Origin: Psychrosphaera sp. B3R10
Lineage (GTDB): Bacteria; Pseudomonadota; Gammaproteobacteria; Enterobacterales; Alteromonadaceae
Length of the DNA: 64,000 bases
Assembly: GCF_018861025.1 (NCBI RefSeq)
Contig: NZ_JAHKQH010000026.1
Coordinates: 168,250 to 232,249 of the forward strand
Direction of reading: 5' to 3'
The translations under genes were made by a program, and so were the position numbers. The notes under the pieces were generated by a model. The model saw only the letters and a program-made list of their open reading frames with translations, was not told where the DNA came from and searched no databases. Numbering within the stretch: position 1 is the first letter of the stretch; each line of letters opens with the position of its first letter. Positions 37,367-46,951 of this stretch are shown here, piece by piece.

Positions 37367-37853
37367 TTATGGACTACTTTATGGCAATTGAATGAAAACA
37401 AACGAACTAATTATAATAATTTGAATTGTTTTTAACACAACAACTAACTCGTTATTAATAATCACCTTTTCGTATCAACAGCGCTCAGACAACTTGCACC
37501 TATATGCAAATGAAATCTTGTCACTTTACAATTTGAACAATAAAACGAAGCCAGTTAGGAAATGTATTGAGTTAACAACCTTTAAGTCTATTTTGTCTTA
37601 AGCTCTTACCTATGCTTATTCCACTATTTCAGAGCCATTAGATGCCACTTAATTTTGCCGTAAGGGAAGCCATCAATGGGCCAAATTTAAGTAATTTACT
37701 GGGAATAACAAACTGCGGAACCCGAAATGTTATACACTTACCTATATTCTAATTTTTCTTATACTTGATGAAACGTTATTTTGCCTTTTTGGCCTTAATT
37801 ATATGTTGATACTTTTCGGAAAAAACACGTTTACTGACTAGCATGGAGTCACA
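37367..37853. other. Divergent intergenic region
   Basis: About 490 AT-rich bases between modF and the DHH gene. I see no open frame, strong hairpin or repeat. Confidence 0.5.
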
Positions 37854-38693
37854 ATGCACCACTTTGTTATTTACCATAAATCTTGCCCCGACGGATTTGG
37901 CGCAGCGCTCGCATTAAAGGTATTTTTAGATAGAGAGCACCCTAATGACGTTACCGAATTTCACGCAGCAAACCATGGTGAGCCAGTTCCAGACATTGAC
38001 GGTAAAACCGTTTACATCGTTGATTTTGCCTATAATCGCGAAACAACCATAGATATTAACAACCGCGCAGAATCGCTGATCGTACTCGACCACCATAAAT
38101 CGGCGGAAGGTGCATTGGCAAACCTAGATTATTGTACGTTTGACATGTCACGTAGTGGCGCCATGATCGCCTGGCAGCATTTTAATCCAAAACTGCCAGT
38201 GCCATTACTTATTAAATATATTCAAGACAAAGACTTATGGACTTGGGCACTGCCACAAAGTAAAGAGTTTTCAGCTGGTTTGTCGCTATTTGCATTACAC
38301 TTTGATATTTGGATGCCGTTACTTGACGACACTAAAATTAGCGACGTCATTGAAGGCGGAAAAACGATTTTGGCTTATGAACAGAAGTTGGTAAAACGCG
38401 CTATAGGCCGTGGAATAAGAATGGTAACGGTTGCTGGCTATCAAGTGCCAATGTTAAATACCACCATATTGGCCAGTGAAATTGGCAACGAACTAGCCAT
38501 TGGGCATCCTTTTGCTGTTACCTATTTTGATACCGCCGACAAACGTATATTTTCGTTACGTTCGGCTAAAGACGGGGTCGATGTTTCTGAGATTGCGAAA
38601 CGTTTTACTGGCGGCGGTGGGCATTTTCACGCATCTGGTTTTGCCATTGCGCTTGATCAGTTACCCACCGGTGATCTTCTTAACCCAAGCTAG
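37854..38693 (+). CDS. DHH/DHHA1-family phosphoesterase
   Basis: A 279-residue cytoplasmic protein. Its N-terminal DHH domain has the metal-binding motifs HKSCPDGFGAA (Asp-containing), VDFAY and LDHHKSA. Its C-terminal DHHA1 part has GGGGHFHASGF. The layout resembles NrnB-type oligoribonuclease or related nucleotide phosphoesterases. The exact substrate (nano-RNA, pAp or cyclic-dinucleotide linear products) cannot be told from the sequence. It stands alone and ends at a strong terminator. Confidence 0.83.
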   Translation: MHHFVIYHKSCPDGFGAALALKVFLDREHPNDVTEFHAANHGEPVPDIDGKTVYIVDFAYNRETTIDINNRAESLIVLDHHKSAEGALANLDYCTFDMSRSGAMIAWQHFNPKLPVPLLIKYIQDKDLWTWALPQSKEFSAGLSLFALHFDIWMPLLDDTKISDVIEGGKTILAYEQKLVKRAIGRGIRMVTVAGYQVPMLNTTILASEIGNELAIGHPFAVTYFDTADKRIFSLRSAKDGVDVSEIAKRFTGGGGHFHASGFAIALDQLPTGDLLNPS

Positions 38694-38709
38694 TATTGGT
38701 TAAGTCAAA

Positions 38710-38747
38710 AAAAAGCGTTGAACTTAGTAATAAGCTCAACGCTTTTT
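38710..38747. terminator. Bidirectional terminator
   Basis: AAAAAGCGTTGA pairs with TCAACGCTTTTT around an inner CTTA/TAAG stem with one mismatch. It lies between the convergent DHH and alginate lyase genes. Confidence 0.85.
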
Positions 38748-38785
38748 ATTTGTAATATTTTTACGTTTACGCAATCTACATTCGA

Positions 38786-40192
38786 TTAGTTATGGGTATT
38801 TACCAAGTCATAAATGGTCACTTGCGCATAATCGTGACTATCACCCGAGTTATTTTGATTATAAACCCCAGCTTTGAAATACATATACTGATTACCAGAT
38901 CCGTAACGACTGCCAGACATATCAAATCGTTCGAACGCTAACTGTGTTTCATTTTGAGAAATGGTCACGTCAAGTTGATCCCCAACAACCTTAATCTCAT
39001 AAGTAAAGGTTTCACCAAGTTCAATTCCATCACTAGGATTGCTGGCATTATCCGAACGTGAACCTAGCATTTCACGGTACACATCATCGCCGCCCAACAC
39101 TTCGTGTGCAAAATAAATACTGCCTTTGGAATTATTAGGGAGCTTGCGATAATAAAGTCGAATAGGTTCGTCGTCATTTGCATGGATTTGGCCAATGATC
39201 ACTCGTCCAATTTGATAATCTTCACCGGTTGATGTGACATGGTCAACTTTAAGTGTGGTACGTAATACACCATCAACCCCGCCCGCTTTTGCTTGTTCCG
39301 TAGCCGATGCACTTGAAAACACCCAGTTATTTTTATTGATCCCTTGAGTCGATATGCTCTTATTTCCCCGGCGTAACATTTCACGTAATTCGGTTCGAAT
39401 ATATTTAGTGTTTTCCGAAGTTTTAAAACCTCGGACATTTGTTCTAAAAACTAATCCGGCATCAATCGATTGATAAAAGAATCGTGGGTCGAAATATCCA
39501 CCAGCCAAATCGTTTTCATAAATGCTGTCGGATTTTCCGTTATTGTCAACATCAGTTGGCACACTTAGATACCAATCAATAAGTTCGATATTTTGGGTTA
39601 CCGTTCTATCACAGCCAAAAACTTGAATTTCTATAATGTCGGAAATATCGTTTAGCTCGTTACCCAGAGAAGTAAATTTAACAAACCGGCCAGTTATCGC
39701 TCCGGTTCCATCTTCGTCAAAATTAATTCGAGTTGCAATCAAGCTATCGGGGTCTGACGAACCACTAACGACAACTTCTTGCCAGTCGACAAGATTGTCA
39801 GAAACATGTATTTCATAATAATGACTGATATTAGGATTTAGCCAACTTACTAGAACGTCTGAAATCAATGCCCCTTTGGTCAGTTTTATAATTGCGCTCG
39901 TCCCGTTTGATTGACTCTTCCAAACAAGGTTATCTTTGTATTTTTTATCAATGAGGTAATTAACGGAAAAACCAACCTCGTCGGTTTGTTCAGTAGATAC
40001 AGATTCAATACCTAACTCAAAAATTGAGCTGCAACTAATAGGTTCTAAGTCGGGGTAAGTTTCCGGTTCGGTTGTTCCAGAGTTGTCATCAACGACAGTG
40101 TCATTTTGTGGTTTTGACTCTCCCATTGACGGATCAGCAGTACACCCAGCGAGCAATAGCATCAAAGCTATAGCAGATAATATTATTTTCAT
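38786..40192 (-). CDS. PL7 alginate lyase lipoprotein with F5/8C (CBM32-like) domain
   Basis: A 468-residue lipoprotein (LLLAGC) that cleaves alginate by beta-elimination. After a Ser/Thr/Glu linker comes an F5/8 type C-like domain (about 55-190: ISHYYEIHVSDNLVDWQEV, ITGRFVKFTSLG). The PL7 jelly-roll follows with its three family motifs: RTELREM near residue 266, QIH in IIGQIHAND, and YFKAGVYNQ near the C-terminus. QIH (not QVH) is generally linked to polyguluronate or mixed activity. I start at the ATG at 40192, since the longer frame places ten residues before the signal peptide. No other alginate gene is in view. Confidence 0.92.
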   Translation of the reverse strand: MKIILSAIALMLLLAGCTADPSMGESKPQNDTVVDDNSGTTEPETYPDLEPISCSSIFELGIESVSTEQTDEVGFSVNYLIDKKYKDNLVWKSQSNGTSAIIKLTKGALISDVLVSWLNPNISHYYEIHVSDNLVDWQEVVVSGSSDPDSLIATRINFDEDGTGAITGRFVKFTSLGNELNDISDIIEIQVFGCDRTVTQNIELIDWYLSVPTDVDNNGKSDSIYENDLAGGYFDPRFFYQSIDAGLVFRTNVRGFKTSENTKYIRTELREMLRRGNKSISTQGINKNNWVFSSASATEQAKAGGVDGVLRTTLKVDHVTSTGEDYQIGRVIIGQIHANDDEPIRLYYRKLPNNSKGSIYFAHEVLGGDDVYREMLGSRSDNASNPSDGIELGETFTYEIKVVGDQLDVTISQNETQLAFERFDMSGSRYGSGNQYMYFKAGVYNQNNSGDSHDYAQVTIYDLVNTHN

Positions 40193-40397
40193 ATTAACAA
40201 CTTCATATTTTGGCATTACCAAGTACTATTACCAAAAATACAACCAAATGCAATTAGTATTGATTAAAAGACAACTAAATTGGTAATAACAAATTACCAA
40301 CCTCAATTACTAACTTTAAGGTGGCACACCTTAACTTCACATTTGCTGATGACCAACGCCCCCTCCGTCGGGCAACTAGTTGGCCTTAGATGTCTCC

Positions 40398-41747
40398 CTA
40401 TGTGGCATCGGGCGTAACGCATTTTTCAACTTGTTCCAATATTTCCGCTTTAGATGACGGCTTTATGATGTAACCTTTAATGCCCATAGAAGCCCACTTT
40501 TTAAATAAGTCTTTTCGCTTGTTGCCCGTAAGTGCGATGACAGGAACAGGGTTATCACCGCCGGTCTTATTAATATGTTTGGTCGTATTTAAACCATCCA
40601 GTTTTGGCATAAATAAATCCATAATGATGCAATCATAACGCTTGGTCTTTATCAGCTTTAATGCCGCTAAACCATCGTCGGCTTGAGACACTATATAATT
40701 GGCATCACCCAGTACTTTGACTAACATTTCGCGATAAAGATCATTGTCTTCAACAACCAAAATGGATTTTTGTTTCGTAATTAAATTGGGTTCAGACGCT
40801 TCTCCAGCGAACTCTTCTTGCTCTGGCTGAGGTTTGTCTATTGCAGCTGGCTCATTACCATCACTTAAATGTATTGCGCTACTTTCCTCATTGTTGGCTT
40901 CGATTTTGGCCTCTTCTTTAGATCCCTCGGTGAGCTTTTGTTGTTCGTCACGTTTTTTCTTTTTCGCCACGGTTTTTTGCAGTTGTTTATTGCGTTCATT
41001 TGCTTGGTATTGATTATGGACTCGGGTTTCCGTAGCCAATGTTTTTTTCTCGACCATAGTCGCAACCATGTCGTCGAGGCTAATTTGCAGCTCTTTTTCC
41101 AGACTTTCTAACATTGGTGCTAAGTGATTTTTAGCGATATTTTCCAATACTTTTTGGGGATCTTCGTTCGTCAATTCTTCTGACGATTCACTAACGACTT
41201 GGCCTAGCTTATTTTTACAATCTTGAATACTGCCCGACAATGCGCTTTTACACTCAACCCCTTTATCAATGAGCTCAGCAAGCTCTTCATCGATTATGTC
41301 AAACTGTTCATCCGTAATGCCTTCATATTTTTTAACGGTATGTTTTATTAATGCGTTATGCACAATAATTTTTAATCTAAATTTTTCATATAACGGCTGG
41401 TAAACAAAATAATTGTCGAACAACCCCTTTATACACGCTCGAAATGCAATATTGGACTCTTTGTTTTTACACAACAAAATTGCATCGTGATTATGTGAAA
41501 CCAGCTTTTCCTCAACTAATTTAGAATACAATTCAATGCTTTCCATGACAGTATTAAGCGCAAATAGAATGACGGGTGGTTGAAATTTCTCGACTACCTT
41601 TCCAATGTTATTGGCATTTGGGATCGCACGAAACTCACTGACTTGCTCAGCGATAATTGCCGCTGCGCCCAATATATCTTCGTTATTGTCGTTTATTAAA
41701 ATGACCTGAGGGTGTTTACTCGCCATTTTATTATTTGCTTCAGCCAC
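40398..41747 (-). CDS. Pseudoreceiver-receiver protein, left arm of phosphorelay
   Basis: About 449 residues. The N-terminal domain (about 1-115) is receiver-like but lacks the phospho-acceptor (PPVILFALNTVMES at the Asp strand). A Glu/Lys/Gln-rich coiled linker covers about 140-315. The C-terminal receiver is complete (VVEDN, Asp377 in CIIMDLFMPKLDG, Thr in IALTG, Lys in IIKP). No DNA-binding or enzyme domain is present. I start at the GTG at 41747, which has GAGGAA in front and overlaps the Hpt stop. The paralogue at 46952 likewise starts GTG-GCT. An ATG at 41762 is the alternative. It is the third gene of the operon kinase-Hpt-this. Confidence 0.78.
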   Translation of the reverse strand: MAEANNKMASKHPQVILINDNNEDILGAAAIIAEQVSEFRAIPNANNIGKVVEKFQPPVILFALNTVMESIELYSKLVEEKLVSHNHDAILLCKNKESNIAFRACIKGLFDNYFVYQPLYEKFRLKIIVHNALIKHTVKKYEGITDEQFDIIDEELAELIDKGVECKSALSGSIQDCKNKLGQVVSESSEELTNEDPQKVLENIAKNHLAPMLESLEKELQISLDDMVATMVEKKTLATETRVHNQYQANERNKQLQKTVAKKKKRDEQQKLTEGSKEEAKIEANNEESSAIHLSDGNEPAAIDKPQPEQEEFAGEASEPNLITKQKSILVVEDNDLYREMLVKVLGDANYIVSQADDGLAALKLIKTKRYDCIIMDLFMPKLDGLNTTKHINKTGGDNPVPVIALTGNKRKDLFKKWASMGIKGYIIKPSSKAEILEQVEKCVTPDAT

Positions 41748-42090
41748 GTTTAATTTCCTCATAAACCGATTTGATGGCCTTACCTATTTTGACAATTAAT
41801 ACTTTGCATTCGTTGCGTTTTGTCTCCGTGCTATTATGTTCAAGCGTCTGTAGATAATATGAAAGTTGCTCTGCACCAATTGCCTTTGACGACGTTTTTA
41901 AAAAGTGAGAACGGTCTTTAATTTTCGTAAAATCACCTTCTTTGTAGGATGAAACCAATTGATTATAAATAGTCTGGGCCTGTTGAATAAAGTCCAATTC
42001 ACACTTTTTGATATATTCCATATCATCACCAACTAACTCTTTCATAATGTCGCGATTCAACACGGACAATGTACTTAATACCTCATCCAT
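41740..42090 (-). CDS. Histidine phosphotransfer (Hpt) protein, left arm
   Basis: A 116-residue helical bundle with the Hpt motif around His62 ([14 protein letters not shown]). It should relay phosphate between the receiver of the hybrid kinase and a downstream receiver. It overlaps the kinase stop by 8 bases and the next gene start by about 8 bases, so the three are translated together. Confidence 0.88.
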   Translation of the reverse strand: MDEVLSTLSVLNRDIMKELVGDDMEYIKKCELDFIQQAQTIYNQLVSSYKEGDFTKIKDRSHFLKTSSKAIGAEQLSYYLQTLEHNSTETKRNECKVLIVKIGKAIKSVYEEIKRG

Positions 42091-44917
42091 ACCATTTCTC
42101 CATTATTGTTTTCAGATCGGCTAATTTCACCGGTTTGCTAATAAAATCATTCATCCCAACAGATAAGCAATGCTCTTTGTCACCTGACATCGCCGCCCCC
42201 GTAATTGCTACGATGGGAATTGTTGTCATCATATCTTTAAGTTCCAATTTACGGATATTTAGCGTCAATTCATAACCATCCATTTCCGGCATATGGCAAT
42301 CAGTTAAAATTAACTTATAGTTTCTTTCTTGCCACATTTTAAGGGCTTCTACGCCATCGCCAGCAGTGTCGACAACGTAGCCTAATCTCACCATTTGCTT
42401 GTTGATTAAATCTTGATTAAATGGATTATCTTCAACAATAAGAATATCGGCGATTTTAGTTGCCTCCACATCGTCTTGTTTAGAAGTGAGTTCGGTCGCA
42501 TTAGCGTCCGTAGAGAACAAATCAAGCTCAGCGAGCTCATCAAATAAATCGAAGTCGTCTGCTTCTGCCTCCGCTTGTGCTTTTGATCTTTTGTCTGAGT
42601 CGTAAAAATGAATAATGTTGGACAATAACTGATTTCGCGTTGTTGGTTTTATCGGGATAGGTCTAAATTTTGGATTGTTATTTACAAACGTATCAAGCTC
42701 CGAACGGTCTATTGCGACAGCAATGTCATGTGCGGGAATATAATGTGCGAGCTGTTCCAAATTATTCTTCACAAACTCGTTTTCGCCAATCAAGGCAAAA
42801 GTAATATCGATGTCATCAGCATTGAGCGTTTTAATCGCTTCGGCCGTAAATTCGTGGGGGATAAAAGTAACGTTTGCACCTTCCGACTCTAAATACGCTT
42901 TATATCGTCGAGACACTTTAACTAAGTACTGGTTAAAATTAATTATTGTGATTCTTTTGTCGAGTAATTTAGATGCTTCCAAGTTATCTTCACTTGCTCG
43001 CCACACAGGCAGATGAAGTGAAAAAGTAGAGCCGACATGCAACTCACTTTCTAACGCGATATGACCGCCCATCATGTCAGCTAACTTACCGCAAATTGCA
43101 AGACCTAAACCAGTGCCACCGTACTTCCGGGTCGTCGACTTTTCTGCCTGCACAAAAGGTGAAAATAGAGAGTTTTGGACATCTTTGGCGATACCAATAC
43201 CGTTATCTCGAATCGAAAAGACCATACTCGTGAGCGCCCCTGTCGTTTTAGCCACATAAACGTCAACGACAATTTTGCCTACTTTATCGCTATTGGAACT
43301 GGTAAATTTAATTGCATTACCAAGTAGGTTAAAGAGTATTTGCCTCAGTCGAACATCGTCCCCCATAACTAATTTGGGGATATCGGGGGCTTCCCTTACA
43401 TCGAGGATCAGGTTCTTTTTGGAGGCAACAGGAAGAAATATTTTACAAATATTGTCTATAACCTCAGAAATGGAAAAGGGTTCATCTTCCAATTCCAGTT
43501 TACCCGCTTCGATTTTATTCAAATCCAAAATATCATTCAAAATAGAAACTAAGTTATCTGCCGCCGTTTTTGAAATTTCAATTAAAGATCGAGTTTCCTG
43601 CTTTAGGTCGTCGTCAAATGCCAGCTCTAAGTTGCCAATAATAGCGTTCATCGGCGTCCGTAGCTCATGACTCATCATCGCTAAGAAATCACTTTTTGCT
43701 TTATTAGCTAACTCTGCACGCTCAGACGCTTGCGCCAATGCTTCGGTTCGTTGTGCCACCCGTTGCTCTAATTCAACATTGAGCTTACGCATTTGTTCAC
43801 GGTGCACAATGGTCTCAGTTTGGTCGATACAAACACCATACAATTGTCGTGAAAGCTCATCAGTATTACGTTTGATTACGCCCTTGGCATGAATGTGCTT
43901 AACAGCTTTATCGGGAATACACACCCTAAAGTCGACTTCAAATGATTGCTCGGTTAACACCACTTTATTTAATGTCGTCAGTAACTCGTTTATATCGTCA
44001 TGGTGCACTCGGTCCCGCCACTTTCCTTTTTTTAAACCGACTTTATCTTCCAATTCAAAGATATCGGCAGTGACATGATCCCAATCCCAAAACCATCGAC
44101 CATTGAGCCCTTCTACACCTGTCCAAGTGCCGATTAACCCCGCTTCTAATGCGAGTTTTTTTGATTCATTTGCATTACTTAATTCAACTAAAACTTCTTT
44201 TTCTGCTGTGCAATCTTGTAATGAACCGACAACACTCGTCACGCCATAATTATTTTTATAAGCATCTCCCCGTAACGAAAACCATTTTAACTCGCCATAA
44301 ACAACTACCCGAAATTCAAACTGCAGAGGAATTGATAACTCAATGTGATTTAAGAAAAAAACATCGAATATGGGCTGATCTGCCTCCAAAACTAGCTTTT
44401 TGAAGTGTTGCCAGTCTAAAAGTTCTGATTTTTTCACACCTAGTAATGCTTTCATATGTGCCGAAAAGTACGCTTTATTTACACTGGGAATATATTCCCA
44501 AGTGCCAATCCCTGCACTTTCAGTGGCGGTTAATATTTTGTCTAAACTAAGAGCATAACTTTGTTCGTCAGCAATCACTTCAGTTGATATTTTAAATGTG
44601 CAAATGACAAAAATATCAGTATTCGTGTGGATCCGTTTTGCTGAAACATTAATTTTTCGATGGACATTTCCCCTATCATTTACGACCAGTTCAAATTGCT
44701 TATCACCCGCAACAAGTTGCTTTAAAAATGCCGCAAATGTTGTTGCACCGCTGCGCCATTTAGGGTCAAAACTTTCGCCAACTTTTATTGGAAGGTAAGG
44801 AGAAATTTCATTTTCAAAACCAGATGACAAACGACTAGCATTGCCTTTTTCATCAAAAATAGCTGCGGCGATGTTTGCAAAATCAAAATAGTCGATTAAC
44901 TCTTGATTACTTGTCAT
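42083..44917 (-). CDS. Cytoplasmic hybrid histidine kinase with PAS domains
   Basis: A 944-residue hybrid kinase without membrane segments. Three PAS-like regions occupy about 1-370. The second and third have the PAS_3 pattern ([15 protein letters not shown], then [11 protein letters not shown]). A coiled coil follows at about 375-410. HisKA has His417 in [11 protein letters not shown]. The ATPase domain has an N box ([12 protein letters not shown]), a G1 box (IRDNGIGI) and a G2 box ([10 protein letters not shown]). A degenerate receiver-like domain (about 660-775) precedes an acidic linker and a complete receiver with Asp873 in [13 protein letters not shown]. The ligand sensed is unknown. 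It drives the Hpt relay encoded next to it. Confidence 0.92.
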   Translation of the reverse strand: MTSNQELIDYFDFANIAAAIFDEKGNASRLSSGFENEISPYLPIKVGESFDPKWRSGATTFAAFLKQLVAGDKQFELVVNDRGNVHRKINVSAKRIHTNTDIFVICTFKISTEVIADEQSYALSLDKILTATESAGIGTWEYIPSVNKAYFSAHMKALLGVKKSELLDWQHFKKLVLEADQPIFDVFFLNHIELSIPLQFEFRVVVYGELKWFSLRGDAYKNNYGVTSVVGSLQDCTAEKEVLVELSNANESKKLALEAGLIGTWTGVEGLNGRWFWDWDHVTADIFELEDKVGLKKGKWRDRVHHDDINELLTTLNKVVLTEQSFEVDFRVCIPDKAVKHIHAKGVIKRNTDELSRQLYGVCIDQTETIVHREQMRKLNVELEQRVAQRTEALAQASERAELANKAKSDFLAMMSHELRTPMNAIIGNLELAFDDDLKQETRSLIEISKTAADNLVSILNDILDLNKIEAGKLELEDEPFSISEVIDNICKIFLPVASKKNLILDVREAPDIPKLVMGDDVRLRQILFNLLGNAIKFTSSNSDKVGKIVVDVYVAKTTGALTSMVFSIRDNGIGIAKDVQNSLFSPFVQAEKSTTRKYGGTGLGLAICGKLADMMGGHIALESELHVGSTFSLHLPVWRASEDNLEASKLLDKRITIINFNQYLVKVSRRYKAYLESEGANVTFIPHEFTAEAIKTLNADDIDITFALIGENEFVKNNLEQLAHYIPAHDIAVAIDRSELDTFVNNNPKFRPIPIKPTTRNQLLSNIIHFYDSDKRSKAQAEAEADDFDLFDELAELDLFSTDANATELTSKQDDVEATKIADILIVEDNPFNQDLINKQMVRLGYVVDTAGDGVEALKMWQERNYKLILTDCHMPEMDGYELTLNIRKLELKDMMTTIPIVAITGAAMSGDKEHCLSVGMNDFISKPVKLADLKTIMEKWYG

Positions 44918-45327
44918 TTATGCTCCGGATATTTTAATTTTGTAGGTCGATTTAGCCATCTATAAGATTCTGATTTGAATAAACTAGTAAAGTAAAACGA
45001 CTTTTCAACTCTATATCGTGCGTTTGTGGCGGGAACGTAATGTTTATCTAGCGCATTTAAGAACAAAATATCTTGACGTAAATTACAAATATCTTAAAAA
45101 CAAAACAGTTTAGACCGCTTTTCAGAAGCTAAATACTTCAGCTTTGCTAACGAATAGCTTAGTTCACTTTGCACAGAAAGCCAGTTAGCCATTGCAGAGC
45201 TACAACCTATCCATTCGGACAAATTTATTAAACGAGTGTAAAAAATTAAAATCTAATCTAAATCAACACGGCAATTACTTTTAGTTGGTCTATATTTGAT
45301 CCATTGGTATTTATTAAAAAGAATTAC
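44918..45327. other. Divergent promoter region between the two relay arms
   Basis: About 410 AT-rich bases separating the left and right arms. I see no clear palindrome or direct repeat and no open frame. Confidence 0.5.
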
Positions 45328-46569
45328 ATGATTGATAAATTCATACTCGTTGTAGACGATGATCCATTATTGAGGAAAATACTTGCTCGGATGCTAAAAG
45401 ATCTGGGTCAACATAAGGTGCTTATTGCTATTGATGGCTTTGCCGCGATGGATTTAGTGACAAAACACGGCAATGATATTGGCTTTATTCTCAGTGATTT
45501 AAAAATGCCAGGAATGGATGGCGTTGAATTTTTTAGACATTTAGCGGAGTTAGAAACTCAAATTCCCCTCGCGATTATGACAGGAACAGACTCTAGGCTT
45601 GTTGAATCTATCGTAGAATTAACCATTCGACGTGGGCTAAATTACAAAGGGACGTTAACTAAACCTGTCAGCCAATATGCCCTTGCATCCTTACTTCAGA
45701 CACAAATAACGGTGACGACAGTCAGCGAAAAAGCGACTGTCACTAATATCTCACGAAATGCTGTTTCAGAAATTACCGTTGCCATGCTTGGCAAGGCAAT
45801 CATTAGAGATGAAATTGAATGTTATTTGCAACCTCAAATTGACGCAAAAACATTAGATGTTATTGGTTTTGAAGCACTCGCAAGATGGCACCATCCGGAA
45901 CTGGGTCTTATCATGCCAGACAGGTTTATCACTGTTGCCGAAAATAACTTTTTAATTGATGAACTCACGTTTCAAATTTTTAGAAAAGGATTAGAAAGCT
46001 TTAGAAAAATAAAATCCAAATTGGATTATGCGACGATTAGTTTTAACCTTTCTTCAAACTCATTAAATAATACTGAATTGCCTGAAATTTTGAGTGACCT
46101 GTTGTATGAAAATAAAATACAGTTTTCTGAAGTCGTGATAGAAATAACAGAGTCCAAGCTTTCATTGGATTTTGTAAATTCCCTAGATGTGATGACCCGA
46201 CTGAGCTTAAAAGGGTTTAATTTGTCGATTGATGATTTTGGTACCGGATTCAGCTCACTTGAACAATTACAAAAATTTCCTTTTACCGAACTAAAAATCG
46301 ATCGCGTTTTTACTCAAAACCTTGATATCAGCCCAACATCACAACTTTTGGTTGAGTCAAGTGTCAGACTCGCTCAAAAAATGGGTCTCAAAGTCGTAGC
46401 GGAGGGTGTTGAAACAGAACAACAAATCAGTCAATTGCGGACTATGGGGTGTGATATTTTACAAGGATTTTATTTTAGTAAAGCATTAGATAGTAAGCAG
46501 ATAGAAATCTGGCTTAATAACCGGAAAAACACGACTTCGTTAGATATTTCACAAACGTTGTCGACTTAA
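45328..46569 (+). CDS. REC-EAL c-di-GMP phosphodiesterase
   Basis: A 413-residue cytoplasmic protein. The N-terminal receiver has Asp57 in FILSDLKMPGMDG. The C-terminal EAL domain (about 155-405) keeps its active-site landmarks: EAL at 182-184 (GFEALARW), the glutamate of EITES, DDFGTGFSS, KIDR, VVAEGVET and LQGF. It should hydrolyse c-di-GMP to pGpG when the receiver is phosphorylated or released. I start at the ATG at 45328; a TTG at 45304 is a weaker choice. It heads the right arm and is probably controlled by the hybrid kinase through Hpt. Confidence 0.92.
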   Translation: MIDKFILVVDDDPLLRKILARMLKDLGQHKVLIAIDGFAAMDLVTKHGNDIGFILSDLKMPGMDGVEFFRHLAELETQIPLAIMTGTDSRLVESIVELTIRRGLNYKGTLTKPVSQYALASLLQTQITVTTVSEKATVTNISRNAVSEITVAMLGKAIIRDEIECYLQPQIDAKTLDVIGFEALARWHHPELGLIMPDRFITVAENNFLIDELTFQIFRKGLESFRKIKSKLDYATISFNLSSNSLNNTELPEILSDLLYENKIQFSEVVIEITESKLSLDFVNSLDVMTRLSLKGFNLSIDDFGTGFSSLEQLQKFPFTELKIDRVFTQNLDISPTSQLLVESSVRLAQKMGLKVVAEGVETEQQISQLRTMGCDILQGFYFSKALDSKQIEIWLNNRKNTTSLDISQTLST

Positions 46570-46595
46570 TTTTTCAACAAATATGAGTTTTTCCA

Positions 46596-46946
46596 ATGGC
46601 AGAAAGTAATTTTATAAATACCGATGAAATTGACAAGATATTTGGTCGTATAGACCGTGATGAAAAAATTCAGACAATTGTTGATCTAGCTAAAGATTTT
46701 GTAAAAAAGCGCAGTGAGTTGTTACGCTTAAAAAATGAAATGGACCTAGATAATTTTAAATTAATTTCCCATTCACTTAAGTCAAACTGTAGATACATTG
46801 GGGCTACCGCCCTAAGCCAATGCTCGTTTACTTTAGAAAAGACAGAGTCATTTAATGAAGATGGGTTCGACAATCATTGGCAACTATTTTTATCAACTTA
46901 TAACAATACAATGAACGACATTAAGTTATCTTTACAGGAATTATAA
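46596..46946 (+). CDS. Histidine phosphotransfer (Hpt) protein, right arm
   Basis: A 116-residue helical protein with the Hpt motif around His59 (ISHSLKSNCRYIGA). It is similar in size and position to the left-arm Hpt but divergent in sequence. It lies 26 bases after the REC-EAL gene and 5 bases before the next. Confidence 0.85.
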   Translation: MAESNFINTDEIDKIFGRIDRDEKIQTIVDLAKDFVKKRSELLRLKNEMDLDNFKLISHSLKSNCRYIGATALSQCSFTLEKTESFNEDGFDNHWQLFLSTYNNTMNDIKLSLQEL

Positions 46947-46951
46947 ACGGC

